Origin: Candidatus Poseidoniales archaeon
GTDB taxonomy: Archaea > Thermoplasmatota > Poseidoniia > Poseidoniales > Thalassarchaeaceae
DNA length: 37,460 bases
Assembly (NCBI GenBank): GCA_003602515.1
Contig: QQSB01000036.1
Coordinates: 63,776 to 101,235, forward strand
Direction: 5' to 3'
A program made the translations under genes and the position numbers. Below the pieces are notes generated by a model that ran no database searches, was not told where the DNA came from, and saw nothing but the letters and a program-made list of their open reading frames with translations. How positions within the stretch are numbered: position 1 is the stretch's first letter; each line of letters starts with the position of its first letter. This document shows positions 34,142 to 37,460 of the stretch, piece after piece.

Positions 34142-34522
34142 ATGGCGCTAACAAGGATCTCAAGGCTTGCGATAGTTTTCGGTGCCTCGATAGCAGTACT
34201 TGGATTGATGATGGCAAGCGTCGATCCAGAGATTCAATATTCAGTAGATGAGATTATGGAGGAGCCTGAAAGATTCCAAGATGGTCAGATATTTGTAAGA
34301 GGCGTCGTTTCAATTGATTCAATGGATTATGATGAAATGCGATTCATCCTTGAAGGAGTAAATGGCGAAATATTCGTTGATTTCGTTGATTCACCAATAC
34401 CCGATGGTTTCGATGAAGGGAGGACAATTGCTGTACGGGGTGACTTGGTAGAGCAAAATGGAATTTGGCTTATCGACTCATTTGAGATTCAAACCGGATG
34501 TCCTTCAAAATACGAGTCATGA
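34142..34522 (+). CDS. ccmE: CcmE-like cytochrome c heme chaperone, Cys variant
   Basis: 126 residues from the ATG at 34142; the frame runs further upstream but there it lies inside pyrD. One N-terminal membrane helix (about 8-26) anchors an OB-fold domain outside: YSVDEIMEEPERFQDGQIFVRG then FVDFVDSPIPDGF and IAVRGDLVEQNGIWL. The C-terminus ends CPSKYES. In classical CcmE the heme-binding residue is His in HxxxY; in a variant described from archaea and sulfate reducers it is Cys in CxxxY, as here (Cys120, Tyr124). It takes heme from CcmC/D to the CcmF ligase. No other ccm gene is in the window. Confidence 0.85.
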   Translation: MALTRISRLAIVFGASIAVLGLMMASVDPEIQYSVDEIMEEPERFQDGQIFVRGVVSIDSMDYDEMRFILEGVNGEIFVDFVDSPIPDGFDEGRTIAVRGDLVEQNGIWLIDSFEIQTGCPSKYES

Positions 34523-34562
34523 ACTGTCATGTTCATACGTTACCTCTATTCGCCAAATATGG

Positions 34563-34873
34563 GCTAGGGGGGGAGTTGACGTGCTCTATTATTCACAAAT
34601 CGTCGAAAATGGTGACCCGAAGTCCGAGGGCGGCGCAAACGAACCACTGAGATTACCCCAGTTGACTGCGATGTCTCGCCCCCAAGAGATCCAGGTTGGC
34701 AGGAGGGGAACCCGGAGGGGTTCGCCGAATGTCTTACGCCCGGGAACCAGGTCAGGCGCGGAAGCGAGCAGCCCGACCGGGGATGCTGGATGCCTTGGGA
34801 CTTCGGGACGGAGAAGACTGGGGTGCAAGTCTCTTTGATGACGAGCGTCCACCGAGGACGTGCCCACCGACTA
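34563..34873 (+). ncRNA. Signal recognition particle (7S) RNA, archaeal type
   Basis: The helix 8 core is exact in form: GTCAGGCGCGGAAGCGAGCA at 34751-34770 with GGAA tetraloop (34760-34763) closed by CGC/GCG. Helix 6 is GAACCC-GGAG-GGGTTC (34708-34723) with the GGAG loop bound by SRP19. A long helix-5 pair is CCCGAAGTCC at 34616-34625 with GGACTTCGGG at 34798-34807. Length near 300 nt is as usual for archaeal SRP RNA. The exact ends are estimated. The G-rich 5' end and the C-rich 3' end can partly pair as helix 1. The 3' end reaches the stop codon of the DUF1028 gene on the other strand. Confidence 0.92.
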
Positions 34874-35737
34874 ATCATCTTGTTTGGTGTGTAGCAACGC
34901 TCTAATTGTATCTTTAGTAACTCCAGCCAGACCATTTTTCGCACACCTAAGAAGAAGTTCCTCCCAACCACTATTTTCTTCAAATGCAATCAAGGCTAAC
35001 TCCCTGGCCTCACTTATTTGGCCCGATTGTACCAACCCGATTGACTTCCAAAACGCAATCTCGGGATTTCCTGAATTCATAGTCTGTGAAATTGATTTCT
35101 CGTCTAAGCTATTGATGTTCACATATTCATTATGCATTTTCAGTAGCCTATCGAGTTCCTCTAATGGCTCACGATGATCATCTACACGTATATCCACAAT
35201 TGTCCCTTCCCAGGGATATTGCTGAATATCCGAATCTACTACAAGTAAGCGCGCTGATTGCTTCCCCCTAATGTCTCCCTGTTCGGCCTCTGCTGCAAAT
35301 AGAGCAGCGAGCATTCGGCTCGATAGATCTCCCTCAGAACCAACAAATGCATCAGCCATGCACCCCCAAACTGTAGAATTCCACATCATATTCGCTTGAC
35401 AGGAGAAACCATCTCCAACAAAATGTCCCGATTCAGGGATGGTATCAGATCCAGTATGGGCGGATATTCTAGATTTATAGTCGATCATGGCCACTTGCCT
35501 AATTTCAGGAGATTTATCCAATGAAAGTCTTCTCTTCATAGCTTCATGAGGTTGCGCTCCGTCCTCCAATAACTCAATCCCAAGAGGTCCATGGTCAATT
35601 AATGCCATAGCCTGGGTCGCAACTGCACCAATACCTGCTTTGGCCCAGCAAACTACTCCAGCGGCAAACCAATGGGACTGGACGGCTACCCCGATTTGAC
35701 CTGTGTCCGGACACGTTGCAACAATAGAATAAGTCAC
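34871..35737 (-). CDS. DUF1028 family protein (Ntn-hydrolase-like)
   Basis: 288 residues from a GTG at 35737, chosen because TYSIVATCPDTGQIGVAV is the usual family start; the frame upstream overlaps the EVE gene. SHWFAAGVVCWAKAGIGAVATQ and DHGPLGIELLEDG match DUF1028, whose members share the Ntn-hydrolase fold and have Thr right after the initiator Met. The C-terminal 100 residues are helical (LEELDRLLKMHNEYV and a TPR-like end) and may mediate binding. The substrate is unknown. It starts 8 bases after the EVE gene stop, so the two are likely one unit. The 3' end meets the SRP RNA. Confidence 0.85.
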   Translation of the reverse strand: MTYSIVATCPDTGQIGVAVQSHWFAAGVVCWAKAGIGAVATQAMALIDHGPLGIELLEDGAQPHEAMKRRLSLDKSPEIRQVAMIDYKSRISAHTGSDTIPESGHFVGDGFSCQANMMWNSTVWGCMADAFVGSEGDLSSRMLAALFAAEAEQGDIRGKQSARLLVVDSDIQQYPWEGTIVDIRVDDHREPLEELDRLLKMHNEYVNINSLDEKSISQTMNSGNPEIAFWKSIGLVQSGQISEARELALIAFEENSGWEELLLRCAKNGLAGVTKDTIRALLHTKQDD

Positions 35738-35745
35738 AGAATCGC

Positions 35746-36219
35746 CTAATCTTCTAAATTTTCTAGCCCGCCCATTGCACATACTATCCTGAAGTGTGGT
35801 TCGGAAACAGGTTGTACGGATAGCCTCTGACCTCTTTGTAGCAAAGGCATACCTTCCAAATCACCATTTGCACGTAAATCTGGCAACTCTACCGGTTCTA
35901 GTTGTGAAACTGGCTCGATATCCACCATTATCCAGCGTGGATTATCGGGAGTCGCCTTAGGATCGAAATATTTTGAATTGCTATCTTGGGCTGTGAAGTC
36001 AGGATACCCCTCCTTGCAGACCTTTGCGACGCCAGCTATATGCGGCGGTTTGCAATTTGAGTGGTAGAAAAGAACATAGTCGCCAACGGACATATCATCC
36101 CTCATGATATTCCGGGCCTGATAGTTCCTTACGCCATCCCAGTGTGTTGACCCGTCTGCGACCAATTGTTCCCAGGGGTATACGTGGGGCTCGCTCTTCA
36201 TTAACCAGTAATTCACCAT
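35746..36219 (-). CDS. EVE-domain (PUA-like) protein
   Basis: About 157 residues from the ATG at 36219; the longer frame would overlap the upstream membrane protein gene. YWLMKSEPHVYPWEQL is the classical EVE start, followed by WDGVRNYQARNIM, VGDYVLFYHSNCKPPHIAGVAKV, then FDPKAT and RWIMVDIEPV. EVE domains bind modified bases in DNA or RNA, and related PUA-like proteins recognise methylated nucleotides. The human homologue is thymocyte nuclear protein 1. No restriction or modification gene is nearby to give the specific role. It lies between the MMPL-type gene and the DUF1028 gene, same strand. Confidence 0.92.
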   Translation of the reverse strand: MVNYWLMKSEPHVYPWEQLVADGSTHWDGVRNYQARNIMRDDMSVGDYVLFYHSNCKPPHIAGVAKVCKEGYPDFTAQDSNSKYFDPKATPDNPRWIMVDIEPVSQLEPVELPDLRANGDLEGMPLLQRGQRLSVQPVSEPHFRIVCAMGGLENLED

Positions 36220-36257
36220 GGCTATCCTACATATAGGAGAGAAATCAAGGTTGTCGT

Positions 36258-37460
36258 TCACCAAGCGTCTTTTGCAAAGTCCGAAGTAATCTCTGTAGAG
36301 TCTATTCTTCCGGAACTATCTCTCTTGGACAATACTTGAGAGAGTCCTGAGGACTGGATCATTGCTGAAGCCCCCCCAGTGAGGCCTAGGTTGGATGTGA
36401 CCATAAAAGAGTAAATTGCAGGCAATAGGAGTAAAGCGGAGAGTGCTGCAATAATCAGAAGTATGATTATGACTGTAACGAATGGTGTGATTGCTTCTAT
36501 TGGGATACCGTAAGCACATGTCAATCCTGCAGCAGTAACCGTTGTTGCTTCGAATAAACTCATTCCAGTACTTGCGCAGGCGGTACGAATAGCATCTAAG
36601 GAACCGCCCAATTCCTTCACCCTATTAGCAATGTGAATAGAGAAGTCTATTCCGACCCCTACAAGTATCGATCCAATCATTACAGTAACTAGTGATAGGG
36701 ATACTCCGCCAGAATCCATTACAAGCCACTGCATAGCAACAGTAAATCCAACAGGAACTGTAGTGAGTAAAGCGTATCTGATGTCCCTGAAGACAAGTGC
36801 AAGAGTGACTATCGTGAAACCCAATGCGAATGCCAAAGAGGTCCATTGAGAATCTACAATCAGGTTATTGACTTCAATTGTTATCGATGCTACGCCAATG
36901 AGGGTGTCTCCTAGTACCGATATTGGATTCTCAGAATCTCCTGCGGCCTTTGCCCATAGGTTGATTTGCTCTGCCGTAGCAGCAGTGGCTTTAACGTCCA
37001 TGAATGGCATATCGATGTAAATCAGTGTCCGTTGATAGTCTGGAGAGATGAATAGCTCTCTCATTTCCTCAGTCATGCTATTGTAGAATACGTAAAGCAA
37101 GAAATTCTGTACTTGTCTACCACCATCGTCTTCCTGGGCATCCAATGTGTCCAGAATTGACCAGAATGAGACGTTACCAGCCTGACCACGGTCGAAAATC
37201 AGTTCAGCGACCTCTTTAATCGGATCTGGCAAGGGCGTATCTTCAATTAAATCATTAATGGGTGATCCAGAGACATTGACTCCAACAGCAATGGCTTTCA
37301 TGAGGAATACAATCGATACAGCAGTGGCATTTTCCACATCATTGCATTTCGCTTCGAGATTCTCTATTCCTTCGAGATTTGCATAGGGGTGATCGGCGGT
37401 AATTGAGCCAAGTCCCAATTCAGGGTCTGCCCTAATATCTGCTTCGACCAACAGGAATCC
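36258..37460 (-). CDS. MMPL/RND-type membrane protein (5' end outside window)
   Basis: About 400 residues are seen; the frame is open to the right edge. An extracytoplasmic part of about 200 residues is followed by five membrane helices: near WTSLAFALGFTIVTLALVF, LLTTVPVGFTVAMQWLVM, VTVMIGSILVGVGIDFSIHI, FEATTVTAAGLTCAYGI and the last hydrophobic run. GVGIDFSIHIANRVKE is the RND/SSD core motif (Asp in helix 4). Family members move lipids, hopanoids or drugs using the proton gradient, or, in the SecDF branch, assist secretion. This looks more like the MMPL/HpnN branch. A short polar tail ends the protein. The EVE gene follows 38 bases later. Confidence 0.88.
   Translation of the reverse strand, partial: GFLLVEADIRADPELGLGSITADHPYANLEGIENLEAKCNDVENATAVSIVFLMKAIAVGVNVSGSPINDLIEDTPLPDPIKEVAELIFDRGQAGNVSFWSILDTLDAQEDDGGRQVQNFLLYVFYNSMTEEMRELFISPDYQRTLIYIDMPFMDVKATAATAEQINLWAKAAGDSENPISVLGDTLIGVASITIEVNNLIVDSQWTSLAFALGFTIVTLALVFRDIRYALLTTVPVGFTVAMQWLVMDSGGVSLSLVTVMIGSILVGVGIDFSIHIANRVKELGGSLDAIRTACASTGMSLFEATTVTAAGLTCAYGIPIEAITPFVTVIIILLIIAALSALLLLPAIYSFMVTSNLGLTGGASAMIQSSGLSQVLSKRDSSGRIDSTEITSDFAKDAW

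Noticed and set aside
34563-34873. RNase P RNA as an alternative for the structured RNA
   Set aside because: The GGAA helix-8 loop with the AGCAG side and the GGAG helix-6 loop are SRP RNA signatures, and RNase P core motifs were not found.
34458-34989. Several open frames over the SRP RNA on both strands
   Set aside because: The region has clear SRP RNA helices 5, 6 and 8; the frames share no protein features and are chance openings in GC-rich structural RNA.

Overview
The window reads as a gene-dense piece of a marine planktonic euryarchaeal genome. The best fit is a Marine Group II (Candidatus Poseidoniia) type organism, inferred from gene content only. Archaeal information-processing genes are clear: the KH/beta-CASP termination nuclease aCPSF1, a proteasome beta subunit, archaeal-type TrpRS, a bridged tRNA-splicing endonuclease, SepF, ZPR1, a geranylgeranyl-reductase-family flavoprotein, and an SRP RNA with helix 6 and helix 8. 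Mixed among them are many genes of bacterial type: ThyA, DHFR, PlsC, the three-subunit transhydrogenase, topoisomerase I of the bacterial TopA family, class-2 PyrD, MqnC and CcmE. Large secreted proteins with a membrane anchor are frequent, as in heterotrophs that use protein and particles. I see no insertion sequence, CRISPR array or prophage.

Layout. 1-4.3 kb: the 3' end of a MetRS-like gene, then a minus-strand run reading plsC, thyA, folA and a repeat-rich lipoprotein. 4.3-9.1 kb: a secreted protein, a saccharopine-dehydrogenase-like oxidoreductase, trpS, and the pair sepF-zpr1. 9.1-12.6 kb: psmB, aCPSF1, a small membrane protein, a zinc-ribbon protein and tRNA-Pro(UGG). 12.7-14.4 kb: mdh overlapping a Nudix gene. 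14.5-18.2 kb: a CPBP-family membrane protein and the tightly packed pntA-pntAB-pntB operon. 18.2-25.8 kb: an envelope region with a Reeler-like protein overlapping a divergent tatC, an M6-like protease, endA on the other strand, a degenerate HldE/PfkB-type sugar kinase and a PKD-like surface protein. 25.8-30.6 kb: an M24 aminopeptidase followed by mqnC, facing a geranylgeranyl reductase followed by an unknown membrane protein. 30.6-34.5 kb: topA divergent from pyrD-ccmE across a 179-bp region with unusual CGCG repeats and a hairpin. 34.5-37.5 kb: SRP RNA, a DUF1028 Ntn-hydrolase-like protein, an EVE-domain protein and the 3' part of an MMPL/RND-type membrane protein.

How it fits together. MqnC (menaquinone), quinone-linked PyrD and CcmE (cytochrome c heme delivery) point to an aerobic or quinone-based respiratory chain. 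Mdh and the proton-translocating transhydrogenase link central metabolism to NADPH supply. PlsC together with a geranylgeranyl reductase raises the question of which lipids the membrane is made of. The most attractive candidate for something new is the Reeler-like/TatC pair at 18.2-20.0 kb: a membrane-anchored protein with a possible twin-arginine signal, translationally coupled to an atypical TatC. Other good leads are the CxxxY-type CcmE, the zinc-finger-less TopA, a sugar kinase that lost its GAGD loop, the large insertion in TrpRS and the CGCG repeat block at the topA/pyrD divergence. No stretch longer than about 300 bases lacks a gene except 34523-34870, which holds the SRP RNA.
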